A DNA stretch of 64,000 nt. Source: Paramoeba atlantica (Eukaryota; Discosea). A program made the translations under genes and the position numbers. A model generated the notes under the pieces. That model was not told the origin of the DNA and searched no databases. It saw only the letters and a program-made list of their open reading frames with translations. The stretch lies in assembly GCA_977017575.1 (NCBI GenBank), contig CDRNVI010000021.1:558001-622000 (forward strand). The letters run 5' to 3'. Of the stretch, positions 28,501 through 37,838 are shown in pieces (within the stretch, counting starts at the first letter, position 1; every line of letters begins with the position of its first letter).

Positions 28501-28733
28501 CGTTCCTAGCGTATGTTAGGGATAATAGTATTTTACATGAAGTAGAGAAGCTTTATCCTGCGGTAAACGATTACGCAACCCTACTAGAACAGCGTGGATT
28601 TTTGGAGGAATTTACCTCAGTATCGCACATTGATATTGTCGATCGTGATGTGGTAGAAAATGATAATGTACATTTCGCTACAGCGCAAAAGTGTCGTACT
28701 TCGAAGCCGAGCATCTGCTTTTTTGAAAACTAG
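25518..28733 (+). CDS. LARS: Cytosolic leucyl-tRNA synthetase
   Basis: 1071 residues, class Ia synthetase. The Rossmann fold has [20 protein letters not shown] (about 52-71), where HLGH is the HIGH motif, followed by [12 protein letters not shown]. The editing domain includes [12 protein letters not shown], and the second signature is KMSKSKGN (about 719-726). The anticodon-binding helical domain and the eukaryote/archaea-type C-terminal extension follow. It charges tRNA-Leu with leucine. Length is close to yeast CDC60 (1090). The archaeal/eukaryotic placing of the editing insert excludes the bacterial or organellar type. A TTG-led extension upstream is ignored. The coding region around 26.9-27.3 kb is richer in G+C than its flanks. 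Confidence 0.95.
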   Translation: [1071 protein letters not shown]

Positions 28734-29328
28734 TAGAAGAGAAGATTTCTTAACAAAAGAGATCTCTGTACTGATCTTTAATCATTATCGTGAAGTGGGC
28801 TTCTGAATAACGTGTTAAGAACGGAAGGATCATTTTCATCAAATTTTACATGAATTATGTTGTTGTTTTCAATAGAGTCTTGTATTTTTTTACAGCTGTT
28901 TGATTATCGCCTTAAACATCAATAACCCATTTATAACTAAATAAGTTTAATTATAAACTTATTTAACAAGTGTAATTCTTTGACATCGACCGAATTTCAC
29001 GTTTTACATTCTCACGAAATATCTCTAATATATACGAGTTAGCTTATTAAATGTGGTATGGAATTCAAGAACTGTGTGAAACGCTCGTACTCACAATCTC
29101 CTCTTTAGATGGGTGATAGACTTACATACATAATTGCATGGCATATCATGCATTAATTAAATGAAGATGTGAATTATACGTGAATTATATTTTCAAAACG
29201 ATTAAGATCAATGAACGAAGGATGGGAGTGGTACGTTACATTCTATACTCAGCTACTTTAGTATTATTCTTTTTCTACATGTGTGCACTCGGATAAGATT
29301 CTATGGGCCGCGCCATTACAGAAATAAA
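28734..29328. other. Intergenic spacer, strongly AT-rich
   Basis: About 600 nt without gene, repeat or RNA that I can see. TATTATTCTTTTTCTACATG near 29265 may belong to the acceptor of the SNARE gene. Confidence 0.4.
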
Positions 29329-30024
29329 ATGGACAACGTGATCACACATACTCTTATTGGAGCCGAGTCCGGCGAGGTCTTGTGCGAGACTTCAGCGACG
29401 AGCGATATGCATGGGACTTCCGCTTTATCTTATTCCCAATTATTACGTTCCCTCCCGCACTCGGAATATCGCAACAGTGGGACATGGAACGGTCAGTGTT
29501 ATCATTACCTACATGAGCAAGGCCTTTTTTACCTCTGCATCAGCGGACCTCAAGTCCCTCTCCGCGTTGTGTTCGGCTTTCTTGAGGACATCTCATGTCG
29601 CTACCGTGCGCACTGCGCAGTGTTAAGTCGTGGGCCCATCTCGTCTTTTACGCCATCTGCTCCTCTTATGCGACATAGTCTTCTTTTTTTGCCCACACTG
29701 AAGCAACAACTTCATCACTTCAATGACCCTCGAACGGATCGTCTCACAAGTGTGAAGAAACAAATCGATGAGGTTAAAAATGTAATGCTTGAAAATATTG
29801 ACGCTGTTTTGAGTCGTGGGGAGAACATCGACACGCTCATGGATCGCACAAGTGAGCTCAAAGTTAGAGCTGAAAATTTTCAGCATGGTTCTAAAACACT
29901 GAGTAGCAAAATGTGGTGGAACAATGTGCGAATGGTTGCTACAGGGTGTTTAGCTGTTGGTTTCATTTTTTTGCTTCTTCTTATGATGATGTGTGATCCA
30001 AATTTTGAGAAATGTAGAAGATAA
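29329..30024 (+). CDS. VAMP7-type longin R-SNARE
   Basis: 231 residues: an N-terminal longin domain (about 1-120, ending in FLEDISCRYRAH), an R-SNARE coil from RLTSVKKQIDEVKNVMLENI to about residue 190 with the zero-layer Arg in AVLSRGENI, and one C-terminal transmembrane helix (about 203-222, AVGFIFLLLLMMM). R-SNAREs on vesicles pair with three Q-helices on the target membrane to drive fusion; longin proteins of the VAMP7 group act in late endosomal, vacuolar or exocytic traffic. Ykt6 is excluded by the membrane anchor. Start is the first in-frame ATG. Confidence 0.88.
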   Translation: MDNVITHTLIGAESGEVLCETSATSDMHGTSALSYSQLLRSLPHSEYRNSGTWNGQCYHYLHEQGLFYLCISGPQVPLRVVFGFLEDISCRYRAHCAVLSRGPISSFTPSAPLMRHSLLFLPTLKQQLHHFNDPRTDRLTSVKKQIDEVKNVMLENIDAVLSRGENIDTLMDRTSELKVRAENFQHGSKTLSSKMWWNNVRMVATGCLAVGFIFLLLLMMMCDPNFEKCRR

Positions 30025-30175
30025 TAGCAAGTGAGAGAATGCATGTACTAATATTTGATTGATTTTATCTTCGTTCTCTAAAGCTCGCACTAGCGTACTG
30101 CAGGGTGTCATAGAGCTCTATTTAGCTCCATGTTGTAGGGTAAATCTTTCGTTGTTTTGGCATTTCACTCAAAGT

Positions 30176-31471
30176 ATGTGCTCTAATCCTGAGACCCGTT
30201 GTCTCTCAGTTGCATCTTCAAATCACGAAGCTAAGCGGATTAATCCTTTGATGTATAGGACACCAACCGAATTCGGCGTGTACAAAAGGTTGTCGTCCTT
30301 TATCGAAATGTCTGAGGACCTGACCGTTCAAGACAAAGATGAGCACGATCAATTTACCCTAAAAACCGATAGCTCAGGCGCAGTTCAACTTTTATCTGAA
30401 GAGCGCTTACTCGGCTGGATGCACGACATGTTGCATAGAGATCCCCTTTTATGTGACTCTCTATGCATGAAACCTATTAAACATCAAGTCACTTCTGCAA
30501 ACATCGCTGAGATGGTCGCTTCTGTTGCAAGCAAAGTAGAAAATTCTGAAGCCCGGGCCCTTATGTCTCACTCCGGATATTTCATGGTACTTCTTGCTTT
30601 TCAACGACTCAAGCAACTTCACGATTCCATCATTGCGGAGGGTCCTACACGTCAGCCATCCTCTAACGCAATAAACAATAACTCTGATGTTATCGCTAAT
30701 GACAATACGGACGCAGCAAAAGCTTCTCTCTCGTGGAACGAATTATGTGAAGCCGCAGGACTCTCCGTAGATTATCAGGACCAGGAGATTCAGAGTGAGG
30801 AGGTGAATCCGGTGTACCGACTCCCACCAGAAAGACAGCTTCTTAGTGAAATGTCTTCCAGGAAAAAGCGGAGACGGCAAGAGAGCTCCGTGCTATATGC
30901 CTCTTCACTCACTCGCTTAGAAGTACCCCCGCCTTGGGCATACATTACTAATGAAAAAGGAACTGTTCTCCTGGAATTTCGCGCATATGCTGTGCTAGGT
31001 AGGAAAGAAGAAAGAAAAGAAATATTGGCTGCGCAAACCTCGAAAAATTGTTCTCCCACACATGAATCTTCTAGCAGGCATTCTCCGGAGAAAGCAGAAA
31101 ATAATGACACAATAAAATCAAAAAATGTGATAAAAAATGACCAGCCACTCCAAGGGCAATATACCTCTCAAGTGAATGAGCGGGCTCTTGATCTTTCATC
31201 TTCCTATTCTGTGCCCTTCCTAAATCTTGCTTTACACAACCCTACTAAATCTTCGCGTAAGGTGAGCCGAATGCATGCCGCTGTCTTTTGGAATAACAAG
31301 TCGTACCACGTCATTGTTTATGGAAAATATCCTGTGTTTATCTCATCTAAGCCGGGCCAACAAACGTTTACACATCTGGGGTACAACCAAACACCTTCTC
31401 TGTCAAGCGGTTCTACTATACAAATTCAAGATTCACGCCTTGTACTTCGCCATAATTCAGTGGTATTATAG
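30176..31471 (+). CDS. Protein with a split FHA-like domain
   Basis: 431 residues. The C-terminal third resembles a forkhead-associated fold: LLEFRAYAVLGRKEE (the LGR strand, about 270-285), then after about 95 low-complexity residues SRKVSRMHAAVFWNN (the ISRxHA block) and GSTIQIQDSRLVL. FHA domains bind phosphothreonine, with the Arg of LGR and the Ser/Arg of SRxHA in contact with the phosphate. The long insertion between strands is unusual. The N-terminal half has helical segments (EERLLGWMHDMLHRDPLL, FMVLLAFQRLKQLH) and a basic patch RKKRRRQES. MCRS1-like proteins also end in FHA, but the rest does not convince me. Start chosen at the first ATG, just after CACTCAAAG. Confidence 0.6.
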   Translation: MCSNPETRCLSVASSNHEAKRINPLMYRTPTEFGVYKRLSSFIEMSEDLTVQDKDEHDQFTLKTDSSGAVQLLSEERLLGWMHDMLHRDPLLCDSLCMKPIKHQVTSANIAEMVASVASKVENSEARALMSHSGYFMVLLAFQRLKQLHDSIIAEGPTRQPSSNAINNNSDVIANDNTDAAKASLSWNELCEAAGLSVDYQDQEIQSEEVNPVYRLPPERQLLSEMSSRKKRRRQESSVLYASSLTRLEVPPPWAYITNEKGTVLLEFRAYAVLGRKEERKEILAAQTSKNCSPTHESSSRHSPEKAENNDTIKSKNVIKNDQPLQGQYTSQVNERALDLSSSYSVPFLNLALHNPTKSSRKVSRMHAAVFWNNKSYHVIVYGKYPVFISSKPGQQTFTHLGYNQTPSLSSGSTIQIQDSRLVLRHNSVVL

Positions 31472-31916
31472 GATTAAGTACTACTATTACTAAGTAATGA
31501 TAAAGTAGTAAATAGCCCTCCTAATCTTTCCGAACTGCGATAAGTGGCACTGTTGCACTAGGACCCCTTTTTACGTTTCATATTATTGATTTTTCTTTCT
31601 CTCTATACTGTTTTTGTTGCTTATAGCGTCTTTTGTTCGAATCTCGAGTAAGAGAAACTACTAGTTGGAGAAATACAACCACCTTTTTAGACCCAAACAA
31701 ACAGTACTTTAATCACATACATAGTACCGGGAAAACGAGGGAACGGGGGTGTCGTTTAGGTTAATTTCAACCTTCATACTTGCAGTTAGAGAACCTGATT
31801 ATTAGAGTCGAAAAGATATCTGATTATTAGAGTCGAAAAGAAAATTCCGTTTTCTTAACAATTTGTCTCCTGATTTCTTGACTTCTGTTTTCTAAACATA
31901 CGATATACACATTTTA
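31472..31916. other. Spacer with short direct repeats
   Basis: TGATTATTAGAGTCGAAAAG occurs twice in tandem near 31797-31840; ATTAGAGTCG recurs at about 35709. AACGGGGGTGT (31743) resembles the end of MITE F. No gene seen. Confidence 0.4.
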
Positions 31917-32822
31917 ATGCACACAACGACACGGATTCTTTTTCATGATGTTTGTCAACCTGCCCGCAAAAGATTAAAAACGAATCACACGGTACAGAGT
32001 GATACAGAGGCTGGTACCGCAGCACCGAGTACGTCTGTCTCTCTTAGAAAAACGCTTAAACCCGATTATGCTCCTCGAGGAAGAGTTCGTGGAACAAGCC
32101 TGCCTCCAGAGTATGAGCTTACAAGATTTATTCAAAATATCAGCAACAGGCACAGTTCATGGAATACGACTTTTTCCGCTTGTGAATGGACAGGTGTGGA
32201 GTGCAGTGCGCAAGCACTAGTTGCGAAAATTGAGTGGGGATTCTTTGGTATAAGAGGAATCCCTTCATGGAATTATTTGCCTACTTCCCTTGTTGTTCTG
32301 CAGATTCATGGAAATAATTTATCTGGAGAAGTGCCACTTAGCTATCTGCCAGAGCAACTAACACAATTTGAAATGTCACGCAATGCTTTTGTGGGTGAAA
32401 TTAACCTGAGTGAACTACCCGCTCACCTTAAGGTCTTGAAAGGTTTTCAGAATCGATTCAAATGTAGCATCAACTTAGATCAGCTACCTGAAACAATGTC
32501 GGTACTTAACTTGGCACACAATCAACTGTTTGGTGAAATTAGCCTTTGTCAGTTACCAGATTCTCTGACAGAGCTTAACCTCAGTCGCAATACTCTGGAA
32601 GGAATGCTAGATTTGAGACAACTATCTGATGGATTGAGAGTTTTTGATTTGAACAGAAATTTGTTTTCGGGTCAATCATATTTTGATGCACTTCCACAAA
32701 ATCTGACGCACTTAAATCTTTCCAACAATGAGGAACTGCGTGGTAGAATGTACGAATCTCTACTTCCTTGTTCCTTAACGGGTGTTTTGGTACATGGGAC
32801 GCGAATAAAGAAACTGCAGTAA
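31917..32822 (+). CDS. LRR protein with N-terminal cap (paralogue 2)
   Basis: 301 residues. A basic N-terminus (RKTLKPDYAPRGRVRGTS) leads to the cap LPPEYELTRFIQNI, WNTTFSACEWTGVECS, and then about eight LRRs such as LSGEVPLSYLPEQL, FVGEINLSELPAHL and LFGEISLCQLPDSL. The protein ends soon after the last repeat, without membrane segment or kinase. No signal peptide is visible, so it is probably intracellular unless the true start lies elsewhere. The closest relatives in the window are the genes at 9616, 39974 and 52642. AAGATACAG, a box found in the structured LRR insertions, occurs within 20 nt after its stop. Confidence 0.82.
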   Translation: MHTTTRILFHDVCQPARKRLKTNHTVQSDTEAGTAAPSTSVSLRKTLKPDYAPRGRVRGTSLPPEYELTRFIQNISNRHSSWNTTFSACEWTGVECSAQALVAKIEWGFFGIRGIPSWNYLPTSLVVLQIHGNNLSGEVPLSYLPEQLTQFEMSRNAFVGEINLSELPAHLKVLKGFQNRFKCSINLDQLPETMSVLNLAHNQLFGEISLCQLPDSLTELNLSRNTLEGMLDLRQLSDGLRVFDLNRNLFSGQSYFDALPQNLTHLNLSNNEELRGRMYESLLPCSLTGVLVHGTRIKKLQ

Positions 32823-32875
32823 CGTAGTTTAAGATACAGACTCTTTTACTTTAAACAAAAATATAGAGGTTACTT

Positions 32876-32959
32876 CGGTTAAACTGAACCAATATTCGGT
32901 TAAACTGAACCAATATTCGGTTAAACTGAACCAATATTCGGTTAAACTGAACCAATATT
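32876..32959. repeat. Four 21-nt tandem repeats at the Merlin left end
   Basis: The unit CGGTTAAACTGAACCAATAT plus one T is repeated four times with almost no change, indicating recent expansion. The single-copy counterpart is at the right end. Confidence 0.85.
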
Positions 32960-33040
32960 CGCAAATTTATGAATTTTCAAAATTTCACGTCCCTTTTTGC
33001 TTACACTTTAAACTTTTCTCCACTTAAACTTGATTACTTC

Positions 33041-34050
33041 TTACAAATGGAGGCATACGCAGTGCTCCTTCAAATTTCGCAAGACTTGAAGCAGTGTATC
33101 ACCCCCATTGCACTTCAAACTTCCGGTGCATACCTCTGCGTATGCTTGTATTCGATCCCCCCTCTTCTCCAACTTTCGACCTAGAACATTGCCGTCCCGC
33201 TTTAGACGCTTCTTGACCATGGAGTTCGCGCACTCCACAGTATTAGTGTGCACACCTTCATTCGTAACCCACTGTCTCTTGTGGTTTACACTTTCCTACT
33301 TATATTTGCCGCGGAGAGACAAATTATGGCGGGCACCATCAGTCCAAATTTTTGTACGACTTCCCGAAGCTAGATTCTGGATGTTCGGAAGAAGGCTCTG
33401 AGATGTTCGATTTGGAACAGATTCCATGAGAATTTCAGATAATTTGTTGTCCCTCGTTGTGACCGCTATCGTCTGAGCAATTTGATTACCATCTTGGCGA
33501 ACACGTTTTGCTCGATGGCAACCGCCCCTCTTTCGGACAGAAAAAAAGTTTCATCGCATTGCATTGTGGTCACCTTGGATCGCAGTCGAACTCGTCGGCG
33601 TATATGCGCTGTGGCCATGAGGGAATCCAGCCATTGACGCAATTTAATCACCGTTTTTTCGCTTAACTCCGTTTCCGCCACTGAAGACGCATGGCTCCCA
33701 CCCCTAGAGTACAAAACGATGTACAGGAGAGTCTGTTTAGCGCTTCGCTGGCTCTTGCTGGGCAACAGCGGCCCCATAGCTCCGTACCTCCCTTTACAAT
33801 GCTTGGTGCAGACCCATTTATTCCCGACTAATGCCATGGTGTGCGGAGCTCTGTGATTTTTCTTGTAGCAAATAACTTTCTGCGCCACTAGAGAGTGGTT
33901 TTTCATCCAATCCAGACATTGATTCTCACTCCAGGAAGAAATTCTTCTGATCGTAAGTTTCGAACGGCACGAGAACCCACCGCACCCAGTGCACGTCATT
34001 AAAAAGTGAGAAGAGCAATAAACAAGTACTAATGGATTCAAAAAACACAA
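33041..34050 (-). pseudogene. IS1595/Merlin transposase remnant
   Basis: The upstream part has a Cys-rich zinc-finger-like start (CTGCGGFSCRSK), then CDETFF (first catalytic Asp region). The downstream part, in another frame, has KIWTDGARHN (second Asp) and VNHKRQWVTNEGVHTNTVEC, the typical IS1595 end with its Asn/Glu. At least one stop and one shift separate them, so it is inactive. Plain DNA transposon; autonomous relatives were not found in the window. Confidence 0.65.
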
Positions 34051-34463
34051 TGCTTATAAAATTAATGTGAGAAATGTGATGTGTTAAAGGTGAGAAGAGC
34101 AATAAACAAGTACTAATGGATTCAAAAAACACAATGCTTATAAAATTAATGTGCAGAACCATGATTCAGAATAAAAGAAAGGAGCGATAAAACGTTCAGG
34201 TAAAAATTTTGCCAGATTGAGAAAAGTGCGAATATTGGTTCAGTTTCACCGTTACTTCTATAGAACGTACGTCCTCATTCCTTTTCTTTTGCTCAGTGCT
34301 AGTGGGCCCATGGCGTCCGGAAACGTTATCATCTGCACAGCGAGAATCATAGGATAAGAAATATAGAATTTATAGAAACATCAAAAGGCTATTGCTGTGA
34401 ATATCTCCTATCATGTTTTATTACTGCTAAACTAATTATTAAATTTCTTTGTCTTAACATATC

Positions 34464-34628
34464 ATGCCCGGAAGACTGGGTAAGCAGCGCAAAGGTCGCA
34501 AAAGAAATCTTCGTCGTACCGTCACCAAGCTTCACAAGAAGGTTAAAGACACAAATAGTGAGGTTTCTAAAGTGCGACAGAAACTTCTTGATGCTGCTCT
34601 ATCTTCGAATCAACCATGTATGAATTAA
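34464..34628 (+). CDS. Small basic protein, 54 residues
   Basis: ATG-to-stop frame starting MPGRLGKQRKGRKRNLRRTV and continuing as a charged helix (KLHKKVKDTNSEVSKVRQKL). The basic start looks nucleolar or ribosomal, but I cannot assign it. Possible splice signals follow: GTATGAATTAATATTG...TGATCAG just before the stop, and GGTATGTTTTTT to TTCTATGCAG (34684-34868). The true gene may therefore be longer with one or two short introns, which would be exceptional here. Confidence 0.45.
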   Translation: MPGRLGKQRKGRKRNLRRTVTKLHKKVKDTNSEVSKVRQKLLDAALSSNQPCMN

Positions 34629-34995
34629 TATTGTGCGTATTGATCAGACAGTAGAGCGAATCGATTGGCTAGAAAAACTCTTTGGTATGTTTTTTAATAC
34701 GAAGAAGAATGTTTTTTCGTGAAATGCCACACGTGAATTAGCAACAACCAGCTGAATGCTTCACACGGAGCGAAAATGTATTCTGGCTTACTGTTTTGCA
34801 TTAGTTTTCTTTAGTACTCATATTTAAAGTTGCTGACAGATTTTCTTTTTACACGCACATTCTATGCAGCTCGTGCTGCTGGATTACCTTTGACTTATCT
34901 TACTCTTGACTTGGGTTATCTTTGATTTGTCTGATGTTGAAAAACATCAGATTATTCATTGAAGACATATTTTTTTACCGGTATCTGTTTTGCAA
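34629..34995. other. Spacer, possible intron or 3' UTR
   Basis: AT-rich. It includes the GTATGT and pyrimidine-tract-CAG pair noted for the small basic gene and a T-rich tract before 34996. Nothing else is seen. Confidence 0.3.
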
Positions 34996-35472
34996 ATGCC
35001 TTCCTGGTACACCGGTCCTTTACGCAAGCACAACAGGGTTAATATCACTCGCCACATGGAAAAATACTTTGATGGCCCAAAGCGTATTGAACGAAATCGT
35101 CGTACTATGTGTGATGCTAAGTATCAAAAATATCACCGTTTACATAGTGTGGGAGATGGGGTTGACGTCCGCCGCACATGGCAAGAAGCCACAGATGGAT
35201 CCCGCAATTCTCTTGACTATTTGCCTGTTCGTTCCCCATTGCAACATTTACCCACTCATACAAGCCGCCTTCAAACGAGTGAAAGGCGAACTCCATTGTT
35301 CCGCTTATATGATAACAAAAAACTTTTGCCTTTCAAGAGAGCAGACCCTATTCGAGCAGTGCAACAAGTTCAACAAATCAAGCACTGCTTGCTCACTAAG
35401 CCTCATCCACAAATACCCTCTCGCATGCTTGACGATCCTTCTCGATTTTTCAGACGTCGAACTATTTCTTGA
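34996..35472 (+). CDS. Unidentified basic protein, 158 residues
   Basis: A strongly basic protein (MPSWYTGPLRKHNRVNITRH, then KRIERNRRTM) with many Arg, His and Gln and no hydrophobic segment. Composition and size fit a mitochondrial ribosomal or RNA-binding protein, but no family is recognised. The overlapping 207-codon frame at 34922 has atypical composition and is rejected as the gene. The ATG follows a T-rich tract. Confidence 0.5.
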   Translation: MPSWYTGPLRKHNRVNITRHMEKYFDGPKRIERNRRTMCDAKYQKYHRLHSVGDGVDVRRTWQEATDGSRNSLDYLPVRSPLQHLPTHTSRLQTSERRTPLFRLYDNKKLLPFKRADPIRAVQQVQQIKHCLLTKPHPQIPSRMLDDPSRFFRRRTIS

Positions 35473-36451
35473 AATATTTTCGTACGTTTTCCGACAAAAT
35501 GTAAAGCATTTTTTGTCTTATACAGTGTTATGGAACGTCTTTTAATCTTCCTTGCTCTACCGTTTATTATGTGTTCACTCATAAATAATACACGAATCGA
35601 TATGAGGCTTTTGGGTCGAATGCGGTTGTATGAGTGTTTATGTTCAAAAGGCTTAAAAACATTGGCAAACAGGTATCCCCCTCAACTCTAGGCTAGAGTT
35701 GCCCGCTTATTAGAGTCGGTTTTGGGGGGAAAAACAGCGGCGCATGGTCTTAAGCGCGTCCCACATGTTGGTATACAAGCTTACAATTCGCTAAACAATG
35801 GAGAGGGTCCCTCTCTCTCTCTCGTTGCTGCTAAAACCGTATATGACCAATTGTCAGTACACGAGATCAGAGCAATGCTGCCAATTCATGCACGAAATAT
35901 AGAATAAGATCGAACAAATCGCAGATTTGTTCTAAAATAATGACCCCCGTTCTAAAATAATGAAACTATTCCCCAGAGAGCTACGTCAATCTATTTTAAG
36001 TAATTTAAAAACGTACTTTCGGGGAACAGTGCTGAGAGGACCGGAAAAATGCTTTTAATTCGATTCCGAAAGTTTTTAACTATTTTTCCTGAGTTATGCT
36101 CCACTAGAGGAACATTTTCCGCACATTGTCTTCCTAAAATATGAACAATGCATCTACATGGAACAGTTTCAAAAAGGCAAGAACGGGGGTGTAGTAACTT
36201 TGATTCGCCATTAGGTCAAAAACAATTATTATAATCATATTTATAAATAGTCTAATTGGTGGGATTGAACAAATAATGTACACTTTCAACCAGTTCCCTT
36301 TCACCAACCATTTTCATGTTCTCATCCGTTTGAACACTTTATTCTTCACCATAACATAATCTTATTCCATGGGTGACACTTCTGTCCTACATATTTGCAA
36401 ATACAACTATATTTTTCTGCACTTCATTTTTTGAGGAATTCGTCCATTTTG
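35473..36451. other. Spacer with MITE F
   Basis: A 61-codon frame at 35722 lacks protein-like features. CCCCCTCAACTC and GGTTTTGGGGGG near 35680-35730 may be another decayed element. MITE F lies at 35938-36193. Confidence 0.4.
35938..36193. mobile_element. MITE-like element F (256 bp)
   Basis: TAATGACCCCCGTTCT on the left faces AGAACGGGGGTGTA on the right, with TA at both edges. GTTCTAAAATAATGA is repeated next to the left end. No coding content. Confidence 0.6.
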
Positions 36452-37414
36452 ATGAAGCTTACAAGAGAAGACCTTCCCAAGGGTCAAGGTTGCTGTATTG
36501 AGGAGTCATCATTTACTACGTTGTTCCCTTCCTACTTAGAGTCACATCTCCGTTCTCTGTGGAATGAAGCTCAGAATGTCCTTCGTGCTTGCGAAATTAG
36601 GGGCGAACTAAATCTTATAGAGGGCTCCATGACAGTAAAAACCACACGTAAAACTTTCGACCCTCTTGCAATATTACAGGCCAGAGATTTCATTCGTTTA
36701 CTTGCTCGTAGCGTACCCCTCTCGCAGGCCCAGAATATATTTCGCGACGAAATGTCCTATGATATAATAAAGATTGGCAATCTTGTACACAACACACAAA
36801 GATTTGTGAAGCGTCGAGACAGGCTCGTGGGACCCAATGGTCAAACGCTTCGCACCTTAGAAATCTTGACAGAGTGTTATGTTTTTGTTCAAGGAAAAAC
36901 TGTGTCTGTGATGGGTCCTGAAAAAGGGATTAAGCAAGTTCGTCGCATTGTTTTGGATACGATGCGGAACATCCATCCTGTGTATGGTCTCAAACGCCTG
37001 ATGATCTTGAAAGAATTATCTTCTAGGGAGGATTTAGCTCACGAGGACTGGTCAAGGTTTCTCCCTACGTACCGGAAAGCCCATCAAAAGAAAACAAAAC
37101 ATCCGAAGAGTGTAGACGACAATACCGATAAGCCGGACGCGGAAGGTCCTGGCGCAAAAGTAAGGCGCAAGCGAGAAAAGAGGAAATTTGAAGAGCGCAC
37201 AACTTTTCCACCATTACCACAACCTCGCAAGGAAGATATTGCCATGGAAACAGGACAAGCATTTCTTGCCCCAGAAAGAAGAAAGAGGAGAAAAAAGAAA
37301 CGTGATACGGAGGCGACAGAAGAATATGTGGACACGAAGACGCCCGTACCATGGTACAATGAACACACAGGTAAAATGGTGGAAGATGAAGACATTCCAG
37401 ATGATGAGGTTTAG
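36452..37414 (+). CDS. KRR1: KRR1, small-subunit processome KH protein
   Basis: 320 residues that match Krr1: FDPLAILQARDFIRLLARSV (N-terminal KH-like), RRDRLVGPNGQTLRTLEILT (about 138-157) with the GPNG loop, the MGPEKGIKQVRRIV block, WSRFLPTYRKAH and the C-terminal QAFLAPERRKRRKKKRD basic tail. Krr1 joins the 90S pre-ribosome and with Kri1 and Faf1 is required for 18S rRNA maturation. Length is like yeast Krr1 (316). Pno1/Dim2, its relative, has a different second KH domain and no such tail. Start is the first ATG after a TTTTTTGAG tract. Confidence 0.93.
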   Translation: MKLTREDLPKGQGCCIEESSFTTLFPSYLESHLRSLWNEAQNVLRACEIRGELNLIEGSMTVKTTRKTFDPLAILQARDFIRLLARSVPLSQAQNIFRDEMSYDIIKIGNLVHNTQRFVKRRDRLVGPNGQTLRTLEILTECYVFVQGKTVSVMGPEKGIKQVRRIVLDTMRNIHPVYGLKRLMILKELSSREDLAHEDWSRFLPTYRKAHQKKTKHPKSVDDNTDKPDAEGPGAKVRRKREKRKFEERTTFPPLPQPRKEDIAMETGQAFLAPERRKRRKKKRDTEATEEYVDTKTPVPWYNEHTGKMVEDEDIPDDEV

Positions 37415-37838
37415 TGCGATGCGCTATTTCACATAGTAATTGATGTTTCCGTTTCAATACGCTTGATGTCCTTTTTTACGACTATTAGATTGTACAATAC
37501 AACTTCGATTGACCTCGATTGAATTTTTGCATACGTACGCAATACTATCCTCCGCGGTAAAAGAGTGGAGGAAGGCGGGTGTCCGCTAATTATATTGTAT
37601 GAATTTGTTTTACGCAATATGTATGATTATTTTTTACTTTTTCAAAGTAGAACACTAGCATGTTTTTTGGCGCACTCATTGAATGAAAACTGCTGTGAAA
37701 CGTCGTCGGGTCACCTTATAAATTAATTTTCGAAGTTAGCTTTACTTTTGAAAAAGTGGGGTTTCCGAAACCTATGAAATGAACTATATTCGCGTACTGT
37801 GCTTTTGAAACTGTGAAGAAGTCCAATCCAACAATGTG
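37415..37838. other. Intergenic spacer
   Basis: AT-rich, no feature recognised. Confidence 0.4.

Larger units (their letters stand above)
32866..34257 (-). mobile_element. Merlin/IS1595-type DNA transposon, degenerate
   Basis: Inverted ends share AAACTGAACCAATATTCG, preceded by TTACTTCGG on the left and GTAACGGTG on the right. The left end is expanded into four tandem 21-nt units (32876-32959). The - strand between them encodes an IS1595/Merlin-like transposase in broken frames. TATAG lies outside both ends and may be part of the target duplication. Inside, a stretch of about 65 nt is duplicated (34006-34071 and 34090-34154). The element sits right after an LRR gene. Confidence 0.7.

Noticed and set aside
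34922-35545. 207-codon frame overlapping the basic gene
   Set aside because: The other frame (34996-35472) has the expected ATG and basic, soluble composition; this one looks like its shadow.
35722-35907. 61-codon ORF near MITE F
   Set aside because: No ATG start, begins in a G run of a repeat-like segment, no protein features.
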